Positions 40,080 through 48,651 of a DNA stretch of 64,000 nt are shown piece by piece. A program made the translations under genes and the position numbers. Source of the stretch: VFKU01 sp964620045 (lineage in GTDB: Bacteria > Hydrogenedentota > Hydrogenedentia > Hydrogenedentales > GCA-2746185); contig CAZUJL010000024.1 of assembly GCA_964620045.1 (NCBI GenBank), forward strand, positions 1 through 64,000, in the 5' to 3' direction. Under the pieces are notes generated by a model. That model had not been told where the DNA came from. It made no database searches and saw nothing but the letters and a program-made list of their open reading frames with translations. The first letter of the stretch is position 1, and each line of letters begins with the position of its first letter.

Positions 40080-41593
40080 AACCAAACGCCCGTATTGCAT
40101 GGGCCGCAGTGCTTGTTCTCGGATTGACCGGCGGCGCGCAGGCGCAGCAGGGCCAGTCCCCCAAGGATTTGATGAAGGTTTTCCAACAGGCCTTCATTGA
40201 GCTTTCCGCGCAGGTGCGCCCGAGTGTCGTGGAAATTTCCTCGCAGGGACCCATGACCGACGAAGAGCGGGCTCAGATGGACGAGCTCTTTAAGTTTTTC
40301 GATCAGCAACAGCAGGAAAACGGCGGCGAAGGCGCGCCCGAAGGTGAACGCGGCCCGAATCCGCACGACATGCCCGAGCGCGGTCCGCGCGCGACGGCTT
40401 CCGGTTTCATTATTGATGCGCGCGGGTATATCGTCACCAATAACCATGTGGTGCGCGGCGCCGATGAAATCGAAGTGGAGCTGTGGGACGGTACGCTGGT
40501 GCCGGCCGAAGTCACCGGCACGGACCCGGATTCGGATCTCGCCGTCGTGAAGATCAATCCGGCAGGCCTCGATCTGCGCCCGGTGGAGCTCGCCGCCGAT
40601 GAGGTGCTGGTCGGCCAGTTTGCCATCGCGATGGGCAGCCCGAACGGCCTCACCGGTTCGTTCTCGTATGGACACGTGACCGGTCTCGGCCGCGAAAGCC
40701 TGGAGCTTCCGGATCGCGATCTGCGCTTCCAGAGCTTCATTCAGACCGACGCCGCCATCAACCTCGGCAACAGCGGCGGTCCGCTCTGCGACATCGACGG
40801 GCATGTGATTGGCGTGAACGTCGCGATTGTGTACCGCGCGAACTCCATCGGGTTCGCGATACCCGTGAGCCGCGTGCGCGAAGTTGTGCCGCAACTCATC
40901 GAGCATGGCAAGGTGATTCGCGGCTGGTTGGGCGTGTCCGTGCGCGAGGTCGCCGAGCAGGCGATGGACGAGAACGTTGAGGTCGAACAATTTATCCAGG
41001 CCAACAAGCTGCCGGACAAAAAGGGGTCCTACATCGCAAACGTGACCCCCGGCGGTCCGGCGGAAAAGGGCAAGATTCAGGCGGAAGACGTCGTCCGTGA
41101 AATCAACGGTGTCCGCATCAACACCTCGACCGATCTCGTGAACACGATCTCGTCGATCACGCCGGGCGATGTTGCCCACATCAAGTTGTTCCGTCGCGGC
41201 GAGGAAATGGAGTTGCACGTGCCGGTGGGTGAATTCCCGGGACAGATGGCGGCAATGTTCGGCCGCGATTATCTCGGCATCCATGTCGATACGCTCAATG
41301 CCGAACAGTTGAACCCCGAATTCCTGAAGGAACGGGGTCTGGACGAAGCGCCGACGGATTTCTTTGTCGCGGCGGTGGTGGAGAAGAGCCCGGCGGCCGA
41401 AGCCGGCATTCGCCGCGGCGATCTCGTGGTCGAGGTTGGCTACAAGGAAGTGAAGAGCCTCGAACAGTTCAAAAAGGCGCTGAAGAACGAAGCCAAACCC
41501 GGCGTCGCGCTGCTCATGAAAGTCTGGACGCTCTCCGACGAAGAACCGCGCAAGGTCTACGTGAAGGTACCCGACGGCTTCAGCGTCGATTGA
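40076..41593 (+). CDS. DegP/HtrA-family serine protease with two PDZ domains
   Basis: A 505-residue periplasmic protease with a signal peptide (about residues 1-23). The trypsin-like domain keeps the full triad: H124 in VTNNHVVRGAD, D154 in DSDLAVVKI and S233 in LGNSGGPLCD. Two PDZ domains follow (about 290-385, with GSYIANVTPGGPAEKGKIQA, and 395-490, with FFVAAVVEKSPAAEAGIRRG). An acidic Q/E-rich loop (about 70-100) precedes the protease core. It degrades misfolded envelope proteins and may make the first cut that precedes RseP. It overlaps glnD by four bases and the convergent gene at 41580 by 14. Confidence 0.94.
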   Translation: MKPNARIAWAAVLVLGLTGGAQAQQGQSPKDLMKVFQQAFIELSAQVRPSVVEISSQGPMTDEERAQMDELFKFFDQQQQENGGEGAPEGERGPNPHDMPERGPRATASGFIIDARGYIVTNNHVVRGADEIEVELWDGTLVPAEVTGTDPDSDLAVVKINPAGLDLRPVELAADEVLVGQFAIAMGSPNGLTGSFSYGHVTGLGRESLELPDRDLRFQSFIQTDAAINLGNSGGPLCDIDGHVIGVNVAIVYRANSIGFAIPVSRVREVVPQLIEHGKVIRGWLGVSVREVAEQAMDENVEVEQFIQANKLPDKKGSYIANVTPGGPAEKGKIQAEDVVREINGVRINTSTDLVNTISSITPGDVAHIKLFRRGEEMELHVPVGEFPGQMAAMFGRDYLGIHVDTLNAEQLNPEFLKERGLDEAPTDFFVAAVVEKSPAAEAGIRRGDLVVEVGYKEVKSLEQFKKALKNEAKPGVALLMKVWTLSDEEPRKVYVKVPDGFSVD

Positions 41594-42698
41594 GCGCTGC
41601 CAGCAACGCGGGCAGGAACGTACGATTGTCGGCGGCGAGGTAACGCACCTCGCCGCCCATGCGCGCGAAGGTCTTGTTGAACCGCAGGTAATAGTCCGGG
41701 TGCGTCTGCGGCGGTTCGCCTTTCGACCAATCCCACGAGGCCGGTGCGAGATCGACCACCACGATCAGGAAGTCCCGGATTTTTTCGCCGCGCTGTTCGG
41801 CCAGGTTGCGCGCCATCGACAACGTTTTCTCGAACACCATCGGCGACATCACCGCCGAGCCGATCGAAAGATACACGCCGCCGTCGAGCCGCGAGACGCT
41901 GTCCGCGAACGCGAGAAAATCCCGCTCCGCCGTGCGCCCGATTGCGGCCCCGCAACTCAGCGGGTGCTCGTAGATAATGTCGTGGCCGAACATGGGATGG
42001 CCCGTGAACGGCACGCCAAGCCGCCACGCCGCCGCCTGCAATCCAAATTTTTTCTGCGGATGCGGCACCGGGAGTTTGCCCGGCGCGCATTTGGCCGTGT
42101 GCAACACGCCCATGAGATCGGCGGCCGCGGCGGAACGCGCAGCGTTGTTCGCCAACTGTTGCGTGACTTCATGTTCCAGTTCGCTGAACGACGGAATATC
42201 CAATACTTCGCGCTCAACCATTTTCCCCACGGCCGCGCCATAACCGAGACCTTCATAGGCGCCGACGGCAAGCGCGAGATTCAGGTAGCGCCCGGTTTCT
42301 TCCCACGCGCCGAACTTGCCGACGGCGACGTTTTCGCGGACATCCTCGCTGCTCGCGCCGAGGTATGCGAATTCCCAGTCGTGGATGATGCCCGCGCCGT
42401 TCGTGGCCAGGTGCGTCAGCCAGCCCTGCTCGATCAGGCGAATGAGCACGGGGGAGAGGCCGTTTTTGATCGTGTGCGCGCCGAAGGCCAGCATGCGCGA
42501 AGCCCCGCGTTCTTTCGCCGCGCGCAGGCGGGTGACCGCTTCGCTCAGCACCTTCGCCGCCGCCGGATCGAGCGCCGGCACCGGCGCATCGGGGGACACA
42601 TGGTCACGATCGATGAAGACTTTGTTCGTGCGTGTGCGGAGTGGATCGAATTTCAACGATCGCCGATCGAACGGCATCGGCGAATGCGGGTCGGTCAT
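41580..42698 (-). CDS. Conserved protein with possible deoxyhypusine synthase-like fold
   Basis: A 372-residue cytosolic protein from ATG 42698, chosen for the GGGAGC ribosome binding site. Conserved-looking blocks are MLAFGAHTIKNGLSPVLIRL, THLATNGAGIIHDWEFAYLG, LALAVGAYEGLGYGAAVGKM and FTGHPMFGHDIIYEHPLSCG. The alternation of Rossmann-like strands and a threonine-alanine-glycine motif recalls the NAD-binding fold of deoxyhypusine synthases, but the catalytic lysine context is not obvious and bacteria usually lack eIF5A. I therefore do not assign a reaction. Its 3' end overlaps htrA by 14 bases in convergent orientation. Confidence 0.6.
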   Translation of the reverse strand: MTDPHSPMPFDRRSLKFDPLRTRTNKVFIDRDHVSPDAPVPALDPAAAKVLSEAVTRLRAAKERGASRMLAFGAHTIKNGLSPVLIRLIEQGWLTHLATNGAGIIHDWEFAYLGASSEDVRENVAVGKFGAWEETGRYLNLALAVGAYEGLGYGAAVGKMVEREVLDIPSFSELEHEVTQQLANNAARSAAAADLMGVLHTAKCAPGKLPVPHPQKKFGLQAAAWRLGVPFTGHPMFGHDIIYEHPLSCGAAIGRTAERDFLAFADSVSRLDGGVYLSIGSAVMSPMVFEKTLSMARNLAEQRGEKIRDFLIVVVDLAPASWDWSKGEPPQTHPDYYLRFNKTFARMGGEVRYLAADNRTFLPALLAALNRR

Positions 42699-42997
42699 GT
42701 AATCGTGCTCCCGGAATGGTCTCGGCGCGTTTTTTGGCGCACACATAATGATCCGATAACAATCGGCATCATCCGTTCAGGATAATGAACCAATGGTTAT
42801 AGGGTGTGCTCCGGCCGGCGTGAAATCTTTATCGGGCCGCGCGCCGCATAGTATCATGTTGGGCGCTGCACAGTGTGTCGCGCACCGGCGCACGGCGGCA
42901 TTTTTCCGGCTTCGTGGGGGAGCCAGACGGGCGGACGCCTCGATTATTTCAACATACCCGGAGTGCGCTGGTTTTTCAGGCGGAGGAGACACAAGCC
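42699..42997. promoter_or_regulatory. Divergent intergenic region (299 bp)
   Basis: This holds the 5' region of the minus-strand gene at 41580 and of the plus-strand glycosyltransferase cassette. I see a small imperfect repeat around 42748-42782 (GATCCGATAACAATCGG and nearby GATAATGAACC) and the GGAGGAGA ribosome binding site at 42983-42990, but no supported gene or convincing promoter pair. Confidence 0.4.
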
Positions 42998-43717
42998 ATG
43001 GCGGAAACCCTTTCCGTTTCGGTAGTCATTCCGTTTTACAACGAAAAAGAAAATGTTCCGCTGATGGCGGAACGGCTCCGATCCGTGTTCGACCGCATCG
43101 GCGCTCCGTGCGAATGCCTGTTCGTGAACGACGGTAGTTCGGACGGGACCCGCGAGGCGATCGAGGCGGCGGCCAAGGCCGATCCGCGCTTCAAGGCCGT
43201 GCACCATGTGCGCAATTTCGGGCAGTCCGCCGCGCTGATTTCGGGCATGCGCCGCGCCACCGGCGACTGCATCCTGACGCTGGACGGTGATCTGCAAAAC
43301 GATCCGGACGACTTACCTGAATTGGTGCGGTTGCTGGGCGAATACGATTGTGTATGCGGATACCGTGCGAAGCGCAACGACAACACCGTGCGCCGCATTT
43401 CGAGCCGCGTGGCCAATAAAGTGCGCAACTGGATTTTGAAGGACGGCCTGCGCGACACCGGCTGCGGCACAAAGGGCTTTCGCCGGAAGTGTGTGAACTA
43501 TCTCGTCGCATTCAACGGCGCGCACCGGTTTTTCGCCGCAGTATTGCGCAGCGCGGGTATGACGATCACTGAATGCCCCGTGCGGCACCATCAGCGCGAG
43601 CACGGCGTATCGAAATACGGCATCGGCAACCGGCTCGGCCGCGGAATTTACGATCTAATCGGCGTCGGCTGGTTGCAGCGTCGCCTCGTGTTTCCCGTGG
43701 TCGAAGGAGATCGCTAG
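42998..43717 (+). CDS. Family 2 glycosyltransferase, polyprenyl-phosphate sugar synthase type
   Basis: A 239-residue GT-A enzyme from ATG 42998 with GGAGGA ten bases upstream. It has SVVIPFYNEKENVPLMAERL, FVNDGSSDGTREAIEAA, NFGQSAALISGMRRATGD, the metal site LTLDGDLQNDPDDLPEL, and CGTKGFRRKCV. This pattern is that of dolichol-phosphate mannose synthase, ArnC and RgtE, which load a sugar from a nucleotide donor onto a polyprenyl phosphate. No C-terminal membrane helices are present, as in the short type. It is the first gene of a four-gene cassette with a LAB_N protein, an ArnT-like transferase and a UDP-uronate epimerase-like enzyme. Confidence 0.92.
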   Translation: MAETLSVSVVIPFYNEKENVPLMAERLRSVFDRIGAPCECLFVNDGSSDGTREAIEAAAKADPRFKAVHHVRNFGQSAALISGMRRATGDCILTLDGDLQNDPDDLPELVRLLGEYDCVCGYRAKRNDNTVRRISSRVANKVRNWILKDGLRDTGCGTKGFRRKCVNYLVAFNGAHRFFAAVLRSAGMTITECPVRHHQREHGVSKYGIGNRLGRGIYDLIGVGWLQRRLVFPVVEGDR

Positions 43718-44407
43718 TTGAACGGCGATGCGGCAGCCAGCGTGAGCCAGTTCTGGCACATCCTCGGTGGAGTCGGCGCCGTGATTTTCTACGGCCGCTT
43801 CTACGTCCAGTGGATTGCGTCCGAACGCGCCGGCCGCAGCGTCATGCCGCTGCTGTTCTGGTACATGAGCAGCGTCGGCTCGGTCATGCTGATGGCCTAT
43901 GCCGTCGTTTCGCGCTCGCCCCTCGGTGCGCTGAGCCAGAACTTCAATATCGTCGTATATGGCCGCAACCTGATCCACATCTGGCGCGAGAACGGCACGC
44001 TGACACCGCTGCGGAAGCGGTTGGTCTATGTCGTGGTGGGCGCCGTCGCGCTGGCCGCGATCTACCTGCTCGTGTGGGTGTGGGCGTGGGAAATTCAGGA
44101 AGTGCAGCAGCAGCCCGACGATGTCTCGCGGCAAGTGTGGCTCTGGCTCGGCATCGGCGTGGCCGGGCAGGCGCTCTTCGCCGCGCGCTTCCTCGTGCAA
44201 TGGCTCGCCACCGAGCGCGCACGGCGCAGCGTGGTGCCGCCGAGCTTCTGGTATCTCAGCCTCGGCGCGTCGGTGCTGCAGGCTGCGGCGTTTCTGCAGC
44301 GCGGCGAATGGATCTTCGGCGTCGGCATGCTGGCCACGGTTCTGATCTATCTGCGCAACATCTGGTTCGTGCGCAAAGAGGGGGCGGCGCAAGGGGCCGC
44401 CGCATGA
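43718..44407 (+). CDS. Lipid A biosynthesis N-terminal domain (LAB_N) membrane protein, duplicated domain
   Basis: A 229-residue integral membrane protein starting with TTG 43718, immediately after the previous stop; AAGGAG at 43704-43709 supports this rare start. Two LAB_N-like repeats are visible: GAVIFYGRFYVQWIASERAG at about residues 16-35 and GQALFAARFLVQWLATERAR near 150-169, each with RFxVQWxxxER and followed by a FWY motif. LAB_N proteins accompany lipid A and polyprenyl-sugar genes and may handle the lipid-linked sugar, perhaps by flipping it. The product overlaps the next gene by four bases. Confidence 0.88.
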   Translation: MNGDAAASVSQFWHILGGVGAVIFYGRFYVQWIASERAGRSVMPLLFWYMSSVGSVMLMAYAVVSRSPLGALSQNFNIVVYGRNLIHIWRENGTLTPLRKRLVYVVVGAVALAAIYLLVWVWAWEIQEVQQQPDDVSRQVWLWLGIGVAGQALFAARFLVQWLATERARRSVVPPSFWYLSLGASVLQAAAFLQRGEWIFGVGMLATVLIYLRNIWFVRKEGAAQGAAA

Positions 44408-46302
44408 TTTCCCGCGCGCATCTTTTGGCCTTGCTGGCCGTCGCCGCGATGTTGTTCGCGGTGCCCGCGTTCATGAGGGACCTGTGGACGCCCGACGAAC
44501 CGCGCTATGCCCTCGTCGCGCGCGAGATGTTGCACTCCGGCGACTGGGTCGTGTTGCAGCGCAACGGCGAGGTGTACCGCGAAAAACCGCCGCTGTTGTT
44601 CTGGGCGATAGCCGCCATCTCCGCGCCGCTGGGCGATGTGAACGAAATCACCGCGCGCGCGCCGTCCATTCTCGCCGCACTACTCACGTTGCTGCTGACG
44701 TACGATCTCGCGCGGCGCATGTTTGGTCCGCACGCGGGGCTGTGGTCGGCGATGGTGCTCGCCACGACCTTTCGCTTCTGGTGGCAATCCAACACCGGTC
44801 AGATCGATATGCTGTTGACCGCGTGCACGACGCTGTCCCTATACGCGCTCTGGCGCTGGCACGAATCGCGCCAGGCGCAATGGCCCGTGGCCTATCACGC
44901 GGGCACCGCGCTGGCCCTGTTGGCCAAAGGCCCGCCGGCGCTCATCTTCACGCTTCTCGGCGCCGTGGTATCCCTGTGGGGACGGCGCGACGAGCGGCGC
45001 GGCCTTCGTCTGTGGCTCGGCGTGCCGTTGTCCATCGCGCCCGTCGCCGCGTGGTTCTATTTTTCACGGCAAACCGGCACCGGCGATGTCGGCGGCGAAG
45101 TCTCCGGCACCTTCGCGCGGCAGATCATGGGCCGAATCTTCTCCGGCGTCAGCCACTCGCAACCGCCGTGGTATTACCTCAAGGTCCTCCCGATCGAGTG
45201 GTTCCCGTGGATACTCCTGTTGCCGTGGACCATCGCCTACACCTGGCGCACGCGGCGCGAAGGTCCGGCTGTGCGTCTGCTGTTGGCGTGGATTCTGCCC
45301 GCCTTGATTTTCTTCCACATCATCGTGGAAAAGCGCGCGCTCTATTTGTTGCCGATGTATCCCGCGCTGGCCATTCTCGTCGCGCGCAGTTTGCTGGCGC
45401 TGCTCGACGAGGGGCGCTATGGATGGCTTCGCGCGACCGCGATGGCGTGGGTCGTCTTCGTTGCCGCGAATGTCGTCTCGACCTTCATGGTCGACTACAC
45501 GGCCGCCGCCGGCGGCGAGCAGCCTTCGCTCTATCTGTTCACCGTGGTGGCCGTGATGTGCTTCGGCTGGACCTGCGTGATCGGATGGACCAAAGCATGG
45601 CGGCACTGGCCCGCGGCTTGGGTGGCGCAGTCGGCGGCCTTGCTGCTGGCCGCGGGCATCGGCGTGTTCCCCGTGGTGAATTACAACAAGGGTTCCAAGG
45701 AATTTTGCGCGCCCGTGCGCACACTCGCACGCGATGGCGGGGTGGATGTCTTGTCCGTCCGCTTCCTGCGCGAAGAGTATGTTTTTTATTCGGAAGCGAA
45801 GCACCGGGTGGTGTTGACGTATCCCGGGCTCTCGACCATGGGTGAGTCCGGCAGCGAAGCCGATCTGCAACGTGCGCGCATGCTGCGCTATGCGATGGAG
45901 GGGGCGTGCGTGAATGTTCCGGTGGCGGATTATGTTTCGCCGTCGCCCATGGAACGGCAAGCGCTCCGCGAGGCGGTGGAGGCTTCGTTGCAGGAAGCAG
46001 GCCTTTCGGACAACGAAACCCAGGAATACCGCGTGGCCGTCGCGCGCGATGTCGCGGCCGTGGTGAAAGCCTTGCAGGCGGACACGCCCGTGGTCTTGTT
46101 CTCCACCATGGGCGACTGGCAGTGGATTCTCGCGTTTGTCGAGGATGTTTCGTTTCTCGCGTTGCTCAAAGAGCAGCAGGTTTCGAGCCGCGAGATGGTG
46201 TTGTTTGCGAACCGTGCAGCGCAGTCCGCGCTGAAAGTGGGAATTGATACGAAAGACACGGCGATCCACAATATCGGGGCGGCGGAGCCCGAGGCGAGGT
46301 AA
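44404..46302 (+). CDS. ArnT-like membrane glycosyltransferase (GT83/PMT type)
   Basis: A 632-residue GT-C enzyme from ATG 44404. It has the first-loop motif LWTPDEPRYALVAREML with the catalytic acidic pair DE, then PPLLFWAIAAI, and many membrane helices through about residue 430, followed by a soluble C-terminal domain. ArnT and Rgt proteins transfer a sugar from a polyprenyl phosphate to lipid A or core in the periplasm, which fits the coupled LAB_N and GT2 genes. The long frame reaching back to 43573 is a shadow. The sugar transferred is unknown; a uronic acid is suggested by the following epimerase. Confidence 0.9.
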   Translation: MISRAHLLALLAVAAMLFAVPAFMRDLWTPDEPRYALVAREMLHSGDWVVLQRNGEVYREKPPLLFWAIAAISAPLGDVNEITARAPSILAALLTLLLTYDLARRMFGPHAGLWSAMVLATTFRFWWQSNTGQIDMLLTACTTLSLYALWRWHESRQAQWPVAYHAGTALALLAKGPPALIFTLLGAVVSLWGRRDERRGLRLWLGVPLSIAPVAAWFYFSRQTGTGDVGGEVSGTFARQIMGRIFSGVSHSQPPWYYLKVLPIEWFPWILLLPWTIAYTWRTRREGPAVRLLLAWILPALIFFHIIVEKRALYLLPMYPALAILVARSLLALLDEGRYGWLRATAMAWVVFVAANVVSTFMVDYTAAAGGEQPSLYLFTVVAVMCFGWTCVIGWTKAWRHWPAAWVAQSAALLLAAGIGVFPVVNYNKGSKEFCAPVRTLARDGGVDVLSVRFLREEYVFYSEAKHRVVLTYPGLSTMGESGSEADLQRARMLRYAMEGACVNVPVADYVSPSPMERQALREAVEASLQEAGLSDNETQEYRVAVARDVAAVVKALQADTPVVLFSTMGDWQWILAFVEDVSFLALLKEQQVSSREMVLFANRAAQSALKVGIDTKDTAIHNIGAAEPEAR

Positions 46303-46306
46303 CGAT

Positions 46307-47290
46307 ATGGCGCGCATCATGGTCACCGGAGCAGCGGGATTCATCGGGTCGCACCTGACCGAGCGCCTGTTGGCGCGCGGCGACACCGTGGCGGGCGTGG
46401 ACAACTTCGACCCGTATTACGACCCCGCGATCAAGCAGCGCAACCTGGCGCAATCCCTCGGCAAGCCGGGGTTCAGCTTTCACCAGGCCGACATCGCGCA
46501 TGAGCGCGCCGTGCAGGAAATCATCCGGAGTTTTCGACCCGAGGTGGTCGTGCATCTGGCCGCGAAGGCCGGTGTGCGTCCGTCGATCGAGAATCCCGGC
46601 GCGTACATCCAGGCGAACGTCGTGGGCACGCAGCACATTCTGAACGCGTGCAAGGATTTGCCGCCGCAGAACCTTGTCATCGCGTCCAGTTCCTCGGTCT
46701 ACAGCGGCTGCAAGAATCCGCCCTTCGCGGAAACGCTCTCCGCCGACCAACCGCTCAGCCCATACGCCGCCACCAAGCGCGCGAATGAGCTGATGGCCTA
46801 CACCTTCAGCCATCTCTACGGCCTGAATACGACGATGCTGCGCTTCTTTACCGTGTACGGCCCGCGCCAGCGGCCCGACATGGCGATCCATAAATTCGCC
46901 AAGTTGATCGACGCGGGCAAACCAGTGCCGATGTTTGGCACGGGGGACACCGTGCGCGATTACACCTTTGTCGAAGACATCATCGACGGCGTCGTGCGCG
47001 TGATCGATCGCCCGGCGCGATACGAGGTGTACAACCTCGGCGCGGGGCGCATGACGGATCTGCGCACGCTCATCAAGCTGCTTGGCCAGGCGCTCGGCAA
47101 GATGGCGATCATCGACGAGCAGCCTTTGCAGCCGGGCGACGCACTCGAAACGCAGGCGGACATCACCAAGGCGCGGCGGCAACTCGGATACGAGCCGTCG
47201 TTCACGGTCGAGACCGGCATTCCGCGCTTTGTGGAATGGTACCGGCAAATTCAGGCGCTGGGCTCCGCGGCAACCTCCGGCGGGAGGTAA
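46307..47290 (+). CDS. NAD-dependent epimerase, UDP-glucuronate 4-epimerase-like
   Basis: A 327-residue extended SDR enzyme from ATG 46307. It has the NAD motif TGAAGFIGS (about residues 7-15), GVDNFDPYYDPAIKQRNL typical of UDP-glucuronate 4-epimerases, HLAAKAGVRPSIENP, SSSSVYSG, and the catalytic Y153 and K157 in SPYAATK. Such enzymes interconvert UDP-glucuronate and UDP-galacturonate. It starts four bases after the ArnT-like gene, so it probably supplies the nucleotide sugar for the cassette. Other UDP-sugar 4-epimerases cannot be excluded from sequence alone. Confidence 0.88.
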   Translation: MARIMVTGAAGFIGSHLTERLLARGDTVAGVDNFDPYYDPAIKQRNLAQSLGKPGFSFHQADIAHERAVQEIIRSFRPEVVVHLAAKAGVRPSIENPGAYIQANVVGTQHILNACKDLPPQNLVIASSSSVYSGCKNPPFAETLSADQPLSPYAATKRANELMAYTFSHLYGLNTTMLRFFTVYGPRQRPDMAIHKFAKLIDAGKPVPMFGTGDTVRDYTFVEDIIDGVVRVIDRPARYEVYNLGAGRMTDLRTLIKLLGQALGKMAIIDEQPLQPGDALETQADITKARRQLGYEPSFTVETGIPRFVEWYRQIQALGSAATSGGR

Positions 47291-47299
47291 GCGCGCTCC

Positions 47300-47758
47300 A
47301 TGGCCACCTTCGACCTGAATCGGTCCACGCTCCCCGCGTTTCGCGATCGCGTGCGCGCGGTGACGGCCGGGTCGGAGCGGAAGTGGGGGCAGATGGACGC
47401 GACGCGCATGATGCGGCACCTGGGCTTTACGCTCGAGATGTCGCTCGGCATCGCGCGTGTGCCGGACATGTCGAAGCCGATCCTGCGCGATGTGTTCTAC
47501 GTTGTGTTCTTCCAGTGGCTCACGACCTGGCCGAAGGGGAGAATCAAAGGCCCGGATTTCGTCACGCCGCCGCCCAAGGCGGATTTTTCCGTGGAACAAC
47601 TCGAAACCCTGCGCCTCATGGATCGCTTCGTGGAAGAATTTGAGCGCGAACCCATGCGGTTGTCGGTGAACCCTGGCCTCGGGCCGATTCCGCTGTCGAA
47701 ATGGTCGCGCGTGCACGGCGTGCACATGGACCACCATATGCGGCAGTTCGGCGTCTAG
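47300..47758 (+). CDS. DUF1569 (DinB-like) protein
   Basis: A 152-residue soluble protein with DATRMMRHLGFTLEMSLGI near residues 33-51 and a C-terminal VHGVHMDHHMRQFGV. The three spaced histidines are the DinB/YfiT-type metal ligands, as in DUF1569 proteins. These four-helix bundles are often thiol-dependent transferases; in bacillithiol producers DinB-like proteins include the bacillithiol transferase BstA. A link to the bsh operon here is only an inference. It lies ten bases after the epimerase, with GGGAGG upstream of ATG, and overlaps the convergent hydrolase by four bases. Confidence 0.78.
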   Translation: MATFDLNRSTLPAFRDRVRAVTAGSERKWGQMDATRMMRHLGFTLEMSLGIARVPDMSKPILRDVFYVVFFQWLTTWPKGRIKGPDFVTPPPKADFSVEQLETLRLMDRFVEEFEREPMRLSVNPGLGPIPLSKWSRVHGVHMDHHMRQFGV

Positions 47759-48651
47759 CCGCGCGCTTTGCCTTCGACGCGATTCACGAACTCGAGCGTC
47801 GCGTCCACGACGGCGTCCGGCGCTTCCGTCTGCGGGTAGTGGCCGATCTCCGGCAGCGAGACGACATCCGGATTCGGTATCAGTTCCTTGTACCGCGCGG
47901 CCATGTGCGCGCCCGACACGGGATCTTCAGGCCCATTCACCAGCCGCATGGGCACGGACGTGCGCTGCATCGCGCCCACCCAGCGCTCGCGGTGCTTGCG
48001 CCGATCGAGGATGTAGCGAATGAGCCGGTGCGCCTGCTTGTGACCGCCGTTTTCCGAATAAAGGCACCAGAACGCGTGCATTTCTTCGGCAGTTGGTTTG
48101 GTGTTCGGCCCGAAAATCTGGCGCATGCCGGCGGTGAATTTCGCTTCGTTGCTAAGGCGCGCGAAAAGCCATCCGAAGCGTCCGAGTAACGCTTCCTGGG
48201 CGGGCCGCATGCGGTGCGTTTCCGGAAACAGGCCGCCGTTTAACAGCGTGACCGAGAGCCAATCCGGCCTCGGCGGTTTGCGTTCCAAATGCCGCGCGAG
48301 CAGTTCCTGCGCCACGCTCACGCCGTAGTCGTGCGCGAGGATATGCGCGCGATCCACGCCGAGCTCTTTCAGCAAACCTTCGTGCAGGTCCGCCTGATCG
48401 ACGAGGTCGTATGTATATCCCTTGGGCTTTGCCGAAAATCCGAACCCGATCATGTCGCACGTGATCATGCGTCCGAAGCGTTGCGCGAGCCGCGACCAGA
48501 CGGGCGTGAAGTCCCACGACGCCGTCGGGAAGCCGTGGATGAGCACGAGCGTCGGGCCGGCGCCGGTCTTTTCGTCGACGTAGAAAATTTTGTGACCGCG
48601 GTGCGTGTACCAGCGGCCCCGCGTGCGCCACGCGTCCAGCGACACGCTCAT
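47755..48651 (-). CDS. Alpha/beta hydrolase (haloalkane dehalogenase/epoxide hydrolase-like)
   Basis: A 298-residue enzyme from ATG 48651. The oxyanion region is LVLIHGFPTASWDFTPVW and the nucleophile elbow AHDYGVSVAQ has aspartate at the nucleophile position, as in haloalkane dehalogenases and epoxide hydrolases. The late histidine lies in LPEIGHYPQTEAPD. The substrate is unknown. It overlaps the penicillin acylase-family gene by four bases, suggesting joint expression, and is convergent with DUF1569. The frame upstream of 48651 is a shadow of the acylase gene. Confidence 0.88.
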   Translation of the reverse strand: MSVSLDAWRTRGRWYTHRGHKIFYVDEKTGAGPTLVLIHGFPTASWDFTPVWSRLAQRFGRMITCDMIGFGFSAKPKGYTYDLVDQADLHEGLLKELGVDRAHILAHDYGVSVAQELLARHLERKPPRPDWLSVTLLNGGLFPETHRMRPAQEALLGRFGWLFARLSNEAKFTAGMRQIFGPNTKPTAEEMHAFWCLYSENGGHKQAHRLIRYILDRRKHRERWVGAMQRTSVPMRLVNGPEDPVSGAHMAARYKELIPNPDVVSLPEIGHYPQTEAPDAVVDATLEFVNRVEGKARG

